This document shows, piece by piece, positions 1-8,222 of a stretch of 64,000 bases of DNA (positions within the stretch are counted from its first letter, which is position 1; the number at the start of each line of letters is the position of its first letter). The notes beneath the pieces were generated by a model. It did no database searches. It saw only the letters and a list, made by a program, of their open reading frames with translations, and was not told the origin of the DNA. Made by a program: the position numbers and the translations under genes. The stretch is taken from positions 1 through 64,000 of the forward strand of contig NZ_AUBG01000001.1 in the NCBI RefSeq assembly GCF_000429125.1, written 5' to 3'. This stretch comes from Aequorivita capsosiphonis DSM 23843. Its GTDB lineage: Bacteria; Bacteroidota; Bacteroidia; Flavobacteriales; Flavobacteriaceae.

Positions 1-93
1 TGGGATTCCTTAGCCTAAAAACCGTGTTTTCATTTTGGCAAATAAGCCTGAGAATTATTAGCTAACTTTTGGTTCTTCTAACTGGCCCACAAC
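1..93. other. Left-truncated ORF-less cassette, duplicate of the 9149-9521 cassette
   Basis: Positions 1-95 are identical to 9429-9523 by direct reading, including the cassette end GGCCCACAAC and the first two bases of the next palindrome. After that the sequences diverge into different palindromes. No ORF is present. The rest of this cassette lies left of the window. It contains one arm (16-31) of the 16-bp inverted repeat seen complete in the two other ORF-less cassettes. Confidence 0.8.
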
Positions 94-212
94 GTCTCGA
101 ATAAACGCAGTAGCGGGATCCACGCACTGTCTTTTTGATTTATACCAGACTTTAAATATATAAAATTACTTTTGGTTTTTTCTCTTGGCCGCTATTGTGT
201 TTATGCATTGTT
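91..212. repeat. attC-like palindrome S1
   Basis: Runs from AAC (91-93) to GTT (210-212). The outer arms ATAAACGCAGTAGCGG (about 101-116) and the complement of CCGCTATTGTGTTTAT pair at 14 of 16 positions. Both exceptions are G-T wobbles on the plus strand. The middle is AT-rich and has no gene. It is the most divergent member of the site set. Confidence 0.75.
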
Positions 213-599
213 GTGGGAGGGTTTCCCCAAGCTTTGGCCATCCCGGACAGAAACCGGCCATCTGATCTTGCCGAAAACACGGTTTTTATTGTCAGTAAAT
301 AAACACCGGCTAAAATTGAGCGTACTGATTGGCTCAGCAGGCCTTTGCAGATACAAGACTGCCTTTCTCGGAATCGCAAAACGCCCAGCCTTGATCCAGT
401 AAATGTGCACCTGCCAAAAAAATATCCGTTCCGCTAAGAGTTTACGGTCCATTCTAGAGATAAAACTACCACAGTGGGTGTTTTGTGATTCCACAGCCTA
501 AAAACCGTGTTTTCATTTTTGCTGATATTCCTGAACCTTTTCCGAGTTGTTTTTGAGTATTGTTAACCCAACTTTTACCTCATTAAACTCTCCCACAAC
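210..599. other. ORF-less cassette (alpha)
   Basis: Bounded by GTTGTGGGAG (210-219) and CTCCCACAAC (590-599), a perfect 10-bp complementary pair. Short ORFs in it are mutually overlapping on both strands and recall no family. It contains a 16-bp inverted repeat, GAAAACACGGTTTTTA (273-288) and its complement (499-514), about 210 bp apart. It also has stretches similar to the cassette at 9149-9521, for example around 379-412. It could encode a structured RNA or a promoter, or be a defective cassette; the sequence does not decide. Confidence 0.7.
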
Positions 600-843
600 G
601 TAATTGTGTATGCTTAGTTGCGTGCAAAATAGTTAAAATTTTCGGTTGAAGCAATAAGCTATTAAAGCTATTTTAACCTTATAAATATTCGGGTTTGCGA
701 AACCTTTTCGGTTTTCAGAACCGATAAGGTTTTGCAAACCGGAATGGAAAAATAACATTTCAAAATGGCTTTAATAGCGACCCAGCAAAAAATCACAGAC
801 CTCGGAAAAAAGCCTTTAGCAGCAATTAAGTATACACGCTGTT
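597..843. repeat. attC-like palindrome S2 (family A, long)
   Basis: From AAC (597-599) to GTT (841-843), 247 bp. Outer arms GTGTATGCTTAGTTGC and GCAATTAAGTATACAC pair with two G-T wobbles on the plus strand. The interior holds further nested inverted segments around the TTTGCGAAACC / GGTTTTGCAAACC motifs. It is closely similar along its length to S4 (3126-3353). Confidence 0.85.
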
Positions 844-858
844 GTACGTAGGCTCTTC

Positions 859-1044
859 CTATTCAGTTGGTTGTTTTAAATAGTCCCAGTTTTCATATTT
901 TGACATTTTAAGCCTCTTTTGAGTTGGAATTTTAGATGCAGAAACCGATATTTTGAAGATTTTTATCTTCTTTTGAGCGAGTATTGGGGTTGCTGATTTC
1001 AGGATTTTGGAGCATTTGGGCTTGATTTGTAGATTAAAAACCAA
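859..1044 (-). CDS. Doubtful short ORF in the 841-1356 cassette
   Basis: A 61-codon reading frame opening with TTG. The last 15 residues (MSKYENWDYLKQPTE) look protein-like, but the upstream part is low-complexity and lysine-rich. No family is recognised. It is the only minus-strand frame of any length in the cassette bounded by GTTGTACGTA (841-850) and TACGTACAAC (1347-1356). The remaining roughly 300 bp is AT-rich with no gene. It may be the decayed 3' end of a former cassette gene, or the whole cassette may be noncoding. Confidence 0.25.
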   Translation of the reverse strand: MVFNLQIKPKCSKILKSATPILAQKKIKIFKISVSASKIPTQKRLKMSKYENWDYLKQPTE

Positions 1045-1353
1045 AAAGCTTGAGTTTAAATATTTTTTGGAAGAATCATTGGTGATCTAAATTTTCGATT
1101 AAATCAACGAAGTTGGGAAATCCGTTCCGAGTTTGTTTTGGTGCATTTCTGATTTTTCTTTTTTAGATGATTTTTCTCGTTTAAATTCAATCCAAAATTT
1201 TGTCGAAAGTTTTATTTTCGATCTACAAAACGTTTTTTGGTTTTCCTTTTTTTAAGATCTTTTTGCGTAATCAATTCAGCGTTGTTTTTTTGTTGATAGA
1301 ATTAAAAATCTTGAATGAACCTGCAATTTTGTTGGTCTGGTCAGCTTACGTAC

Positions 1354-1538
1354 AACGTCTCTGTATATGGCTCGTAGCGTGCAAATTAGCAATAACTTTT
1401 CGGTTGAGCACGAGCCGAATTTTTTAATTTTCTTATTACCTTTTTTATCAATAAGCCAAATTAAAAAATTTGGCGGACTTGTAAATATGCCTTAACTTCG
1501 ATTAAGCAACTAATTAGCTATGAGCTATATACGTTGTT
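1354..1538. repeat. attC-like palindrome S3 (family B)
   Basis: AAC (1354-1356) to GTT (1536-1538). Outer arms GTATATGGCTCGTAGC and GCTATGAGCTATATAC pair throughout, with two G-T wobbles on the plus strand. An inner stem pairs CCGAATTTTTTAATTT with AAATTAAAAAATTTGG. Nearly identical to S8 (7212-7397). Confidence 0.88.
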
Positions 1539-1553
1539 GGTGGTAGTTTTTAT

Positions 1554-3062
1554 TTATTGTTTTATATTTTCTAAAGTTACTCCTAACTTTTTCAAAACTC
1601 TTATTCCATTTATATTCTCTGGATTTAGTTTTATTGATTTTTTATAATTTTCTATCGCTTTTTTCTTTTCGCCTTGTTTTAAAAGAGCTTCAGCATAGCT
1701 ATCGAAAGCATTAAAGGAATTAGGGAATGCTTCAACGCTTATTTCAAATACAGCAATTGCAAAGTCATTTTTGTTTTTACTTAGATAATAATAACCTAAA
1801 TCGATTAATTGTCCCTCAGAAAAATTGTATTTATCTTGTTGGTTATTTTTTAATTCGAAGTATAATTTCTTAATATCACCAACACCTTTGGTGTCTATTA
1901 TTTGCTTTATTTTATTAGCTATGGAAGGTAGGACGATGCAACTGTCCAACGATTCTTTATCAGTTAACCAATGTGACCATTCACAAATTACTTGGCTAAA
2001 AACATTACTTCCAGCTCCACCGTTAGTTAACATTACAAAACCATCATTTGTGTCAGGGTTAATCATAAATAAAGCTTGCCAGCCTGTGTTAGCGCCTCCG
2101 TGTCCGTATATAGTCATATTGGTTGACATTAATTCCTTTTGATAGCCTAAGCCATAACTATCATTTGAAACAGGAACTGGTGTCATCATCAGTTCTAAGC
2201 TATGAGTTGATAAAATATTTTGAGTATATTTTTTGTTTTTATAGAGACTAGCTAGTGCAAATTTTGAAAAATCCTCAATAGTTGTATGTAAACCTGCAGC
2301 TGCTTTGGCTGTAAACAGTTCAAAGTCTATGACTTCACCAAAATTGTTATGCTCTAGTGATGACGCTTTTAATATGTTTTCATCTATGGTATAACTACTA
2401 TTGGTCATTCCTAGAGGATTTAATATTTCGGCTTGCATATAATCTTCAAATTTTTGCTTGGTAACTTCTTCAATGATTAGTTGCAGAATAGTAAACCCAC
2501 CTCCTGAATATTTCCATTTTGTTCCTGGCTCCATAATGATTTCCACACGTCCGGGACCATTATTTTTACCATCTAAAGATTCTTCAATAGTGGGTAAATT
2601 ATCTTTTGGAGACCAACCTGGATATCCGTGTAATGATAATCCAGCTGTATGACTTAAGAGTCTTCTAATCGTCACTTTATCTGAATCAAATTCAGATTTT
2701 GGCAAATGCCATCTAGTAAGATATTTTTCGGCTGGAGCATCAAGTTCAATTTTACCTTCTTGCACTAGTTTCATTACTCCCCAAGCAGCAACAGTTTTGG
2801 AAATAGACCCAATATTAAAACCTGTCTTAGTTGTTACCTTAGTTCCTTTAACAATATCTGAATAGCCATAACCTTTTAATAATATTATTTCCCCATTTTC
2901 TATAATTGCAATTCCTGCTCCAGGAACAGAAAAATCATTTAATAATTTAGGAATTTGATTGTCTAGTTTATTTACAAATTGGTCAATTTCTTTTGTTCCT
3001 TTTTGCGCACTGAGAGTAAAAGAAAGAAGAAGAATTAAAAGAGATATTAATCGTATAATCAT
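1554..3062 (-). CDS. Exported serine hydrolase (beta-lactamase/class C fold) with C-terminal TPR
   Basis: 502 residues. An N-terminal signal peptide (about 1-20, ending LSAQ) predicts export to the periplasm or cell surface. The beta-lactamase-related serine hydrolase domain spans about 25-350. It has SISK (86-89) supplying the nucleophilic Ser and Lys, a YSG motif (185-187) and HGG (321-323). The C-terminal part (about 400-490) carries TPR-like helices, including a repeat ending with KAIENYKKSIKLNPEN. Family members hydrolyse peptides, esters or D-amino-acid peptides, so the substrate is not predictable. It is the only full-size gene in its cassette (1536-3128) and the longest cargo in the array. 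A promoter within the cassette is likely, but no clear box was seen. Confidence 0.85.
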   Translation of the reverse strand: MIIRLISLLILLLSFTLSAQKGTKEIDQFVNKLDNQIPKLLNDFSVPGAGIAIIENGEIILLKGYGYSDIVKGTKVTTKTGFNIGSISKTVAAWGVMKLVQEGKIELDAPAEKYLTRWHLPKSEFDSDKVTIRRLLSHTAGLSLHGYPGWSPKDNLPTIEESLDGKNNGPGRVEIIMEPGTKWKYSGGGFTILQLIIEEVTKQKFEDYMQAEILNPLGMTNSSYTIDENILKASSLEHNNFGEVIDFELFTAKAAAGLHTTIEDFSKFALASLYKNKKYTQNILSTHSLELMMTPVPVSNDSYGLGYQKELMSTNMTIYGHGGANTGWQALFMINPDTNDGFVMLTNGGAGSNVFSQVICEWSHWLTDKESLDSCIVLPSIANKIKQIIDTKGVGDIKKLYFELKNNQQDKYNFSEGQLIDLGYYYLSKNKNDFAIAVFEISVEAFPNSFNAFDSYAEALLKQGEKKKAIENYKKSIKLNPENINGIRVLKKLGVTLENIKQ

Positions 3063-3125
3063 TTTAAGTTTTTTTATGAATATTGGGGTTTAATGTTAAA
3101 CGAATGGCTGTTTTGAATTACCACC

Positions 3126-3353
3126 AACGTAATTGTGTATGGTTAGTTGCGTTAAAAATAGCCATAATTTTCGGTTAAGGCAACAAGCTATTAAAGCGAT
3201 TTTAACCTTATAAGTGTTTGGGTTTGCAAAACCTTTTTGGTTTTGCGAACCGAAATGAAAAAATAATATCCCTAAATGGCTTTAATAGCGACCCAGCAAA
3301 AAAGCACAGATCCCGGGAAAAGCTTTAAGCAGCAATTAACTATACACGCTGTT
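3126..3353. repeat. attC-like palindrome S4 (family A, long)
   Basis: AAC (3126-3128) to GTT (3351-3353), 228 bp. Outer arms GTGTATGGTTAGTTGC and GCAATTAACTATACAC pair with two G-T wobbles on the plus strand. It shares long blocks with S2, for example ATGGCTTTAATAGCGACCCA. It separates the serine hydrolase and glyoxalase-fold cassettes. Confidence 0.88.
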
Positions 3354-3387
3354 GTGCGCAGGCTTTTCCATTGTCATTTTCTTTTTG

Positions 3388-3804
3388 TTAATTATTAGTA
3401 TTATAAAACACATTAAATTTGTGCCCATCTGGGTCAGAAAATACTAAAACGTAAAACCCGTTTTCCTCATACATTTCTTTTTTATCTTTTCGAGGATCAA
3501 AAACTATTTTTCCGCCAGCATTTTCAACTTCGTTAATCCATTCGTTCACTTCCGTTTTACTTTCTGCCGAAAGAGTAAACATAATTTCGTTTCCTTTATT
3601 CAAATCAGAAATTTCGCCTTCAAGACTTGATTTTAATTCCTCATTCTTAAAAAAATGGATAATGAAATCACCATCGCCAACTAAAAAACTTATTAATTCA
3701 CTTGTTGGTTTTCCATTGATTCTAAATCCTAAATTTTCGTAGAATTCTTGAGTTTTTTTGACATTGTTTACTCCTAAATTTGCCCAGATTTTTTTTGGTT
3801 TCAT
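3388..3804 (-). CDS. VOC/glyoxalase-fold protein
   Basis: 138 residues. A single vicinal-oxygen-chelate (glyoxalase/bleomycin-resistance) domain fills the protein. It opens with the strand IWANLGVNNVKKTQEFYENL and closes with VLVFSDPDGHKFNVFY, where the family keeps a metal-ligand Glu or a structural residue. No signal peptide, so cytosolic. This is the single gene of the cassette bounded at 3351-3360 and 3888-3897. Members include glyoxalases, dioxygenases and drug-binding resistance proteins; the sequence does not discriminate. VOC proteins are frequent integron cargo, which fits the setting. Confidence 0.8.
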   Translation of the reverse strand: MKPKKIWANLGVNNVKKTQEFYENLGFRINGKPTSELISFLVGDGDFIIHFFKNEELKSSLEGEISDLNKGNEIMFTLSAESKTEVNEWINEVENAGGKIVFDPRKDKKEMYEENGFYVLVFSDPDGHKFNVFYNTNN

Positions 3805-3894
3805 TTTATATTTTTCTTCTTGGTAATTTATGCCAAAAGTTTGATTTTATAATCGACCTTTGGATAGAAACGATCCTTTTTTCAGCTTGCGCAC

Positions 3895-4018
3895 AACGTG
3901 TTTGTATAAGATTAGTTGCGTGTTTTGAGCAACTAATTTAGCAAATAAAAACCAGATAGAAAGTCTGCGAGGACTTTCGTAAATAGGCTATTACCAGCAA
4001 TTAATTTTATACGGTGTT
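3895..4018. repeat. attC-like palindrome S5 (family C)
   Basis: AAC (3895-3897) to GTT (4016-4018), 124 bp. Arms GTATAAGATTAGTTGC and GCAATTAATTTTATAC pair with two G-T wobbles on the plus strand. The centre has a small hairpin, GAAAGTC / GACTTTC. Similar to S7. Confidence 0.88.
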
Positions 4019-4030
4019 AGCAACTGGGCT

Positions 4031-4570
4031 TTATACTCTTACAGTAAAGTAATATTCTGCTATTCTCAACCCAACAAATAAAATAAAAGCAATAAATAGT
4101 TTTAAAAATAATTTCAATTTCGGTTGTTCAATTTTTTTCGACTTTAATAGCATTTTAATACTTCTTCTGAGTTTTTCTTTATTTAACCATAATATTATTA
4201 AAATCAATATTTGATATAATAATGCTGCCCTCAATGCCCCAAGGTGGACACCAAAATAAATATCTTGAAATATGATGTTGACCAGTATAGTTGAAGTAAA
4301 TAAGCACCCAATGATTCGTGTTTTTTTTATTAGAATAAATAACCCCCCAATAATCTCAAAAATTCCTAGTGTTATCGCAAATAATTTTGAGTAACCATAA
4401 AACGCCCACATTAACTCCATTCCGGTCATTTCTGATACCGTTTTATCAATTTCTATTGCACTCTCGAATTGCAATAATTTAGTGCCTCCGTAAACAAACA
4501 TTGCAAAAACTACAAGCCAACTAATGGCATTTTCAAATATTTCAACCTTATCTTTTTTGCCAAAATTCAT
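4031..4570 (-). CDS. DoxX-like membrane protein
   Basis: 179 residues with about four hydrophobic segments (near 14-30, 55-80, 85-105, 110-130) and a fifth near the C-terminus (155-170). The GGTKLL and EIIGGLFIL patterns resemble the DoxX-like/DoxD family of inner-membrane proteins, whose function is poorly defined. It starts 2 bp after the stop of the upstream DUF998 gene and is the last gene of a three-gene cassette (4016-5872) with a Crp-like regulator first. Translational coupling with the DUF998 gene is likely. Confidence 0.7.
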   Translation of the reverse strand: MNFGKKDKVEIFENAISWLVVFAMFVYGGTKLLQFESAIEIDKTVSEMTGMELMWAFYGYSKLFAITLGIFEIIGGLFILIKKTRIIGCLFTSTILVNIIFQDIYFGVHLGALRAALLYQILILIILWLNKEKLRRSIKMLLKSKKIEQPKLKLFLKLFIAFILFVGLRIAEYYFTVRV

Positions 4571-4572
4571 TT

Positions 4573-5199
4573 TTAATTTAATTTATTAGGGATTGGATTT
4601 TCTTTCGGTAGTCTATAAAGCTTAACTGCTGTATAAGCTATCCAAGCAAAGACAAAGAAAAAATTAACCCGTTGACCCACAGATGGGATATTGGGAAAAA
4701 ACCAAGACCAAGTTCCCGAGGCAATAGTTAACCATACGAAAATCAGTAACGTAACATTGCTACTTTTCCAGTAATTATTGTCTTTCATCAATTTTGAATA
4801 AGTAAAAGTACCGATTAGAAAAGATAGATAACTTCCGTAGCTTCCAATCATATGAAAGATAGTCGTTATTGATGAACGATTATCTAAATCTGCAGGAAAA
4901 ACACCAGAAAACATAAGAAAGAAGCCAGTCAAAAAAATACCGATCAAAGGTAATTTGGATGATTTTTTTTCCGCCATTGATTTATACAGTCCAATAGAGT
5001 ACATAGAAATTAGAATACCTGGTATTATATAACCAAGGATATTCCAAGTCCACTTGTTCGGTGCGTCAAGAGAACCGAGTTCGCTCACTAGTTTATATAA
5101 AAAGCTATATTCTGGTCTTTGATTTGCCATTATGAAATAGGTAGCTCCAAATAAAATAGGTGAGATTAGACCTAGGATTGCATAGTTTCGATTCGTCAT
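4573..5199 (-). CDS. DUF998-type integral membrane protein
   Basis: 208 residues with six predicted transmembrane segments (near 7-27, 52-72, 82-100, 112-132, 147-167, 172-192). It opens with NYAILGLISPILFGATYFIM and carries the conserved stretch FPADLDNRSS. This pattern matches the DUF998 family of unknown function. It lies 68 bp downstream of the Crp-like gene and 2 bp upstream of the DoxX-like gene, so the three are probably one transcript. Confidence 0.72.
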   Translation of the reverse strand: MTNRNYAILGLISPILFGATYFIMANQRPEYSFLYKLVSELGSLDAPNKWTWNILGYIIPGILISMYSIGLYKSMAEKKSSKLPLIGIFLTGFFLMFSGVFPADLDNRSSITTIFHMIGSYGSYLSFLIGTFTYSKLMKDNNYWKSSNVTLLIFVWLTIASGTWSWFFPNIPSVGQRVNFFFVFAWIAYTAVKLYRLPKENPIPNKLN

Positions 5200-5267
5200 T
5201 TTTTTTTGTTGTTAAGTATTTGGCATACAAAAGTAATGACTTATCTCTCTATTGATTTTGACTTAAA

Positions 5268-5867
5268 TCAAAAAGTGCTTTTTCTTGCCCTAACTCTACT
5301 CAATGTTTCTTGAGTCATTCCTAAATGAGAGGCTAGCATTCCTAAAGGGACTCTTTGTAATTTGTTTTTTGAGGTTTTTTCAAAGAATTGATAACGTTCA
5401 CTAGCAGAATTAAACTGAAGTGAAATGATACGTTCCGATTGTTCCAAAAAATATTTAGAAATCAACATTCTTCCAAATCGTTCCATTTCAGGAAAATCTT
5501 GAAAGCAGTTTTCAAGGTCGGTTATAGAAATTTTAATAAGTTCTGTTTCTTCTAAAGTTTGAATATGGAAAAGATCTGAGATATTTTGAAGAAAGCTATA
5601 AATGGATGTTATCCATTCATTTTCTGCAGAAAAACTATCTGTAATTTCTTTATCTCCTTTTTTGTAGTAAAGTCTCGTAAGTCCTTTGTTTATAAAATAA
5701 GTATTCGAACAAGTTCTATGAGGTTTATGAAGAAAATGACCTTTAGGAAAGGTTTCTGTTTTACAAATTGAAATGAGTCGGCATTTTAGCTCGTTTGATA
5801 CTGGAATGAAATTCGTAATATGATTTATTAAATTTTCGATTTTGTCGATTGTTTTTTTGCCTTGTTG
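5268..5867 (-). CDS. Crp/Fnr-type regulator lacking an ATG start (5' end cut at the cassette boundary)
   Basis: A continuous minus-strand frame of 199 codons runs from the stop at 5268 back to a TAG inside the cassette R box (5868-5870). It has the architecture of a Bacteroidota Crp-like protein. The cyclic-nucleotide-type beta-roll comes first, with the segment FLHKPHRTCSNTYFINKGLT. A helix-turn-helix follows at the end, GMLASHLGMTQETLSRVR. The only in-frame ATG (5484-5486) is inside the dimerisation helix and would leave 72 residues. Near-full length without ATG suggests loss of the start when the cassette formed, or use of a rare ATT/ATC start. It is the first gene of the cassette and may control the two membrane genes behind it. 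Confidence 0.65.
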   Translation of the reverse strand, partial: QQGKKTIDKIENLINHITNFIPVSNELKCRLISICKTETFPKGHFLHKPHRTCSNTYFINKGLTRLYYKKGDKEITDSFSAENEWITSIYSFLQNISDLFHIQTLEETELIKISITDLENCFQDFPEMERFGRMLISKYFLEQSERIISLQFNSASERYQFFEKTSKNKLQRVPLGMLASHLGMTQETLSRVRARKSTF

Positions 5868-5869
5868 CT

Positions 5870-5994
5870 AACGTTTATGTGTATGAGCTGTGGCGTGAAT
5901 TAAGCACGGAACAATCCAAACAGGTACTTGCCCGAGGAAAATCCGCAGGATTTTCCAGATGAGCGAGGACAAGCCATAGCTTATACACGGTGTT
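5870..5994. repeat. attC-like palindrome S6 (family D)
   Basis: AAC (5870-5872) to GTT (5992-5994), 125 bp. Arms GTGTATGAGCTGTGGC and GCCATAGCTTATACAC pair with two G-T wobbles on the plus strand. A central hairpin pairs GAAAATCC with GGATTTTC. Similar to S11. Confidence 0.9.
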
Positions 5995-6488
5995 AGCACA
6001 CGGTTTTTTTCTTTCCGCTGTTGTTATTTTTTTCACGTCAGAGTAAAGTCCGACGCAATGTTTTTTAAAAGTCCAATTTAATAATTTCCGCTTAAATTCC
6101 GTTACGGTTTTCTGCATTCAGTTCCGTCGCAATATTTTTCCGCCAGATTTGGTTCGGTTGAGAAGCACGGACTTTTCGGTTTTGCACTTAAACAGCAAAA
6201 AAAAATCCGATTCAGTTCCGTTTTTTCCGTCAGAGTTGATTTCGGCGCAATGTTTTGACTCCCGAAACTTCGGGATTGCTTTTCAGCCGAAACTTTGTTC
6301 AGGCAAAGGTTTTTCCAGTTTTGTAAAGAACTTTCGGGTTGAAATTTCCATTGGCAAATCCGTTTGAGTGATAATTTCGGCGCAATGGTTTTTCAGTTTC
6401 GATTTGTTTTTCCAGTTTCAGCTCTTAAAAATCAAAAAATTTCGATGGATTTTCCGCTTTTTCTTGGTCTGTTCAACTGTGTGCTAAC
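5992..6488. other. ORF-less, repeat-containing cassette (zeta)
   Basis: Bounded by GTTAGCACAC (5992-6001) and GTGTGCTAAC (6479-6488). No convincing coding frame on either strand; the 72- and 80-codon frames are compositionally odd and overlap the flanking palindrome or each other. It contains degenerate internal repeats built on TCCG(T/A)C...GCAATG: near 6045-6062, near 6120-6135, 6224-6254 and 6364-6390 (TTTCGGCGCAATG twice exactly). It could be a structured RNA, a promoter cassette or a degenerated gene. Confidence 0.65.
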
Positions 6489-6610
6489 GGTCTAGTGTAT
6501 GATTTCGTTGCGTGTTTAAGCACTAAAGTTAGCAAACAAATCACAGATAGAAAATTCCAGCGGAATTTTCGTAAGTAGGCTCTAACTAGCAATGAATTAT
6601 ACACATTGTT
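6486..6610. repeat. attC-like palindrome S7 (family C)
   Basis: AAC (6486-6488) to GTT (6608-6610). Arms GTGTATGATTTCGTTGC and GCAATGAATTATACAC pair with one bulged base and two G-T wobbles on the plus strand. A central hairpin pairs GAAAATTCC with GGAATTTTC. Shares the CAGATAGAAA and GTAAGTAGGCT type blocks with S5. Confidence 0.88.
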
Positions 6611-6618
6611 GTAGCACG

Positions 6619-7182
6619 TTATTTTTTAATTTTATAAAGTTCAATCGCCTTTAAATATTTAATTCCGCCACCTTTAGTTTGGTCGTTTAAAAATCCATTC
6701 AATTCAGGATAATTTTCCGCAATCCAATTTACAAGTTCATCTCTGTTTTGAATAAATTCCTTAACGTTAAACGAGGCAGATGTCCTGTTGATATTCTTTA
6801 TTTTATTATTCTCAAATTGGATAATCTCGTCTGTAATAATAGGTTCGTGATGAAGAAAGAAAATTCGCTTGTCCGTTTTTGAAATTTTAGCTTTTACAAT
6901 TCCATTTTCTTTTTCGATTTTGAGTATTTCGTAAGTCGGTTGGAATACAGAATCCCACTTTACCCATTCAGCGTATTCATTTCCACTATATTTTTGTTCA
7001 AATCCGTCGTCAATGGTCGTAAATCTTTCGGTAATTAATTCAGTTGTTTTTGAAGGGTTTGAATTGTCAATCGCAATGTAGAATTTTTTAGCAATTTCTA
7101 ATTTGTCAGATTCCTTTTCAGGATTTTTACAGGAAATAATTCCGATTGCTAAAAAGAATAGAAAAACTACGATTTTGTTCAT
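6619..7182 (-). CDS. Putative lipoprotein, NTF2/SnoaL-like
   Basis: 187 residues. The N-terminus MNKIVVFLFFLAIGIISC is a lipoprotein signal with the lipid-modified Cys at 18. The mature part begins with a helix and the pattern AKKFYIAIDNSNPSKTTELI, then beta-rich segments. This resembles NTF2-like/SnoaL lipoproteins of Bacteroidota, in which a small cone-shaped fold binds unknown ligands. It is the only gene of the cassette bounded by 6608-6617 and 7205-7214. The NTF2 assignment is from pattern only. Confidence 0.6.
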   Translation of the reverse strand: MNKIVVFLFFLAIGIISCKNPEKESDKLEIAKKFYIAIDNSNPSKTTELITERFTTIDDGFEQKYSGNEYAEWVKWDSVFQPTYEILKIEKENGIVKAKISKTDKRIFFLHHEPIITDEIIQFENNKIKNINRTSASFNVKEFIQNRDELVNWIAENYPELNGFLNDQTKGGGIKYLKAIELYKIKK

Positions 7183-7211
7183 TCGTATGTTGGTTGGTTT
7201 TAATGTGCTAC

Positions 7212-7397
7212 AACGGATTTGTATATGGCTCGTAGCGTGTAAATTAGCGATTATTTTCGGTTAAGCACGAGCCGAATTTTTTAATTTTCTTATTACCTTT
7301 TCTTTTCAATAAGCCAAATTAAAAAATTTGGCGGACTTCGCAAATATGCCGAAACTTTGATTAAGCAACTAATTAGCTATGAGCTATATACGTTGTT
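7212..7397. repeat. attC-like palindrome S8 (family B)
   Basis: AAC (7212-7214) to GTT (7395-7397), 186 bp. Arms GTATATGGCTCGTAGC and GCTATGAGCTATATAC pair with two G-T wobbles on the plus strand. The inner CCGAATTTTTTAATTT / AAATTAAAAAATTTGG stem is the same as in S3. The two differ by few substitutions over the whole site. Confidence 0.9.
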
Positions 7398-7408
7398 GCC
7401 ACACGTAT

Positions 7409-7681
7409 TTATTCAGGCCAAACTGACCATAAAAATAGAGTAACAATAATTAATTCCGTTATGTTTAAGGCTATTTTATTTTTAATAATCAGCGATAAAA
7501 TAAAATCAACCAATATTCCAAATAAGCCTAAACCAATTCCTACTGTCATTGCAATCAATCCATAACCAAATGGGTCATTTACAGATTTAAAGTCAAAAAT
7601 GATTATTGTAAGACACAACAAAATTGATAGAATTGAAAAAATAAATAAAACTGAAATTTTCTTTCGTAAAAAATCTTTCAT
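7409..7681 (-). CDS. Small three-helix membrane protein
   Basis: 90 residues with three hydrophobic segments (about 10-29, 38-60, 68-87), ending LFLWSVWPE. No family recognised. It lies 21 bp downstream of the lipoprotein gene 7703-8074 in the same cassette (7395-8086), so the two are probably co-expressed. The R box begins just 12 bp after its stop, so the cassette is tightly packed. Confidence 0.6.
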   Translation of the reverse strand: MKDFLRKKISVLFIFSILSILLCLTIIIFDFKSVNDPFGYGLIAMTVGIGLGLFGILVDFILSLIIKNKIALNITELIIVTLFLWSVWPE

Positions 7682-7702
7682 AGATATTGTTAATCAGTCA
7701 AT

Positions 7703-8074
7703 TTAGTAAATCGGCGCATCAAATTTTACAATGATTGTATCATTTTCCACAATAAAATCAACCCAATGGTCAAGCGAACTTCCGTTTGTATAATATCCGC
7801 CACCACTTTTTCCATTTTGACCATTCTTTCTGTCAAAAGTTAGCGAGTATGAACCATCAGATTTATTCTTGCTCATTGATAAAAATTCTCTAACAGACTT
7901 ATTTGGTTCTATGCTATCAATATTTATGGTCTTAACTTTTTCACTCGTTGTAAATTCAATATTCGATATAGTTTCGCTTGAATTGTTTTCGATATGAACT
8001 TCTATTCCGTCTTTTTTATAGAAAAAACAAGAATTTAAAGTCAGAATTAAAATCAATGCAAGTAGTTTTTTCAT
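7703..8074 (-). CDS. Small putative lipoprotein
   Basis: 123 residues. The signal MKKLLALILILTLNSC places the lipidated Cys at 16. The mature domain (about 25-120) is beta-rich, with an IEVHIENNSSETISNIEF-type strand and the glycine-rich stretch GQNGKSGGGYYTNGSS. No family recognised. It is the first gene of a two-gene cassette; its ATG lies 3 bp inside the cassette-end pair GTGTGGCAAC (8077-8086). Little space is left for a promoter, so transcription may come from the adjacent palindrome or from upstream cassettes. Confidence 0.6.
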   Translation of the reverse strand: MKKLLALILILTLNSCFFYKKDGIEVHIENNSSETISNIEFTTSEKVKTINIDSIEPNKSVREFLSMSKNKSDGSYSLTFDRKNGQNGKSGGGYYTNGSSLDHWVDFIVENDTIIVKFDAPIY

Positions 8075-8083
8075 ATGTGTGGC

Positions 8084-8208
8084 AACGGTTTAGTATATGA
8101 AAAGTGCGTATTTGTGTCAGAGGATTTTCGGAACGAAAATCGGATGAAAGCAAGTACGCACTTTCAATTGGTTTAGCACTAAACTACGCATTTTTTATAT
8201 ACAGTGTT
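8084..8208. repeat. attC-like palindrome S9 (family E)
   Basis: AAC (8084-8086) to GTT (8206-8208), 125 bp. Arms GTATATGAAAAGTGCGTA and TACGCATTTTTTATATAC pair with two G-T wobbles on the plus strand. The centre contains the hairpin GATTTTCG / CGAAAATC. No close relative elsewhere in the window. Confidence 0.87.
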
Positions 8209-8222
8209 AGCACCAGTTTTTC

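Noticed and set aside
152..494. Overlapping ORFs of 75-97 codons on both strands
   Set aside because: They run through palindrome S1 and the ORF-less cassette in several frames, match no family and look compositionally random.
5875..6117. 80-codon minus-strand ORF
   Set aside because: It extends across palindrome S6 into the ORF-less cassette, so it crosses a cassette boundary. Its sequence is the translated arm of the palindrome.
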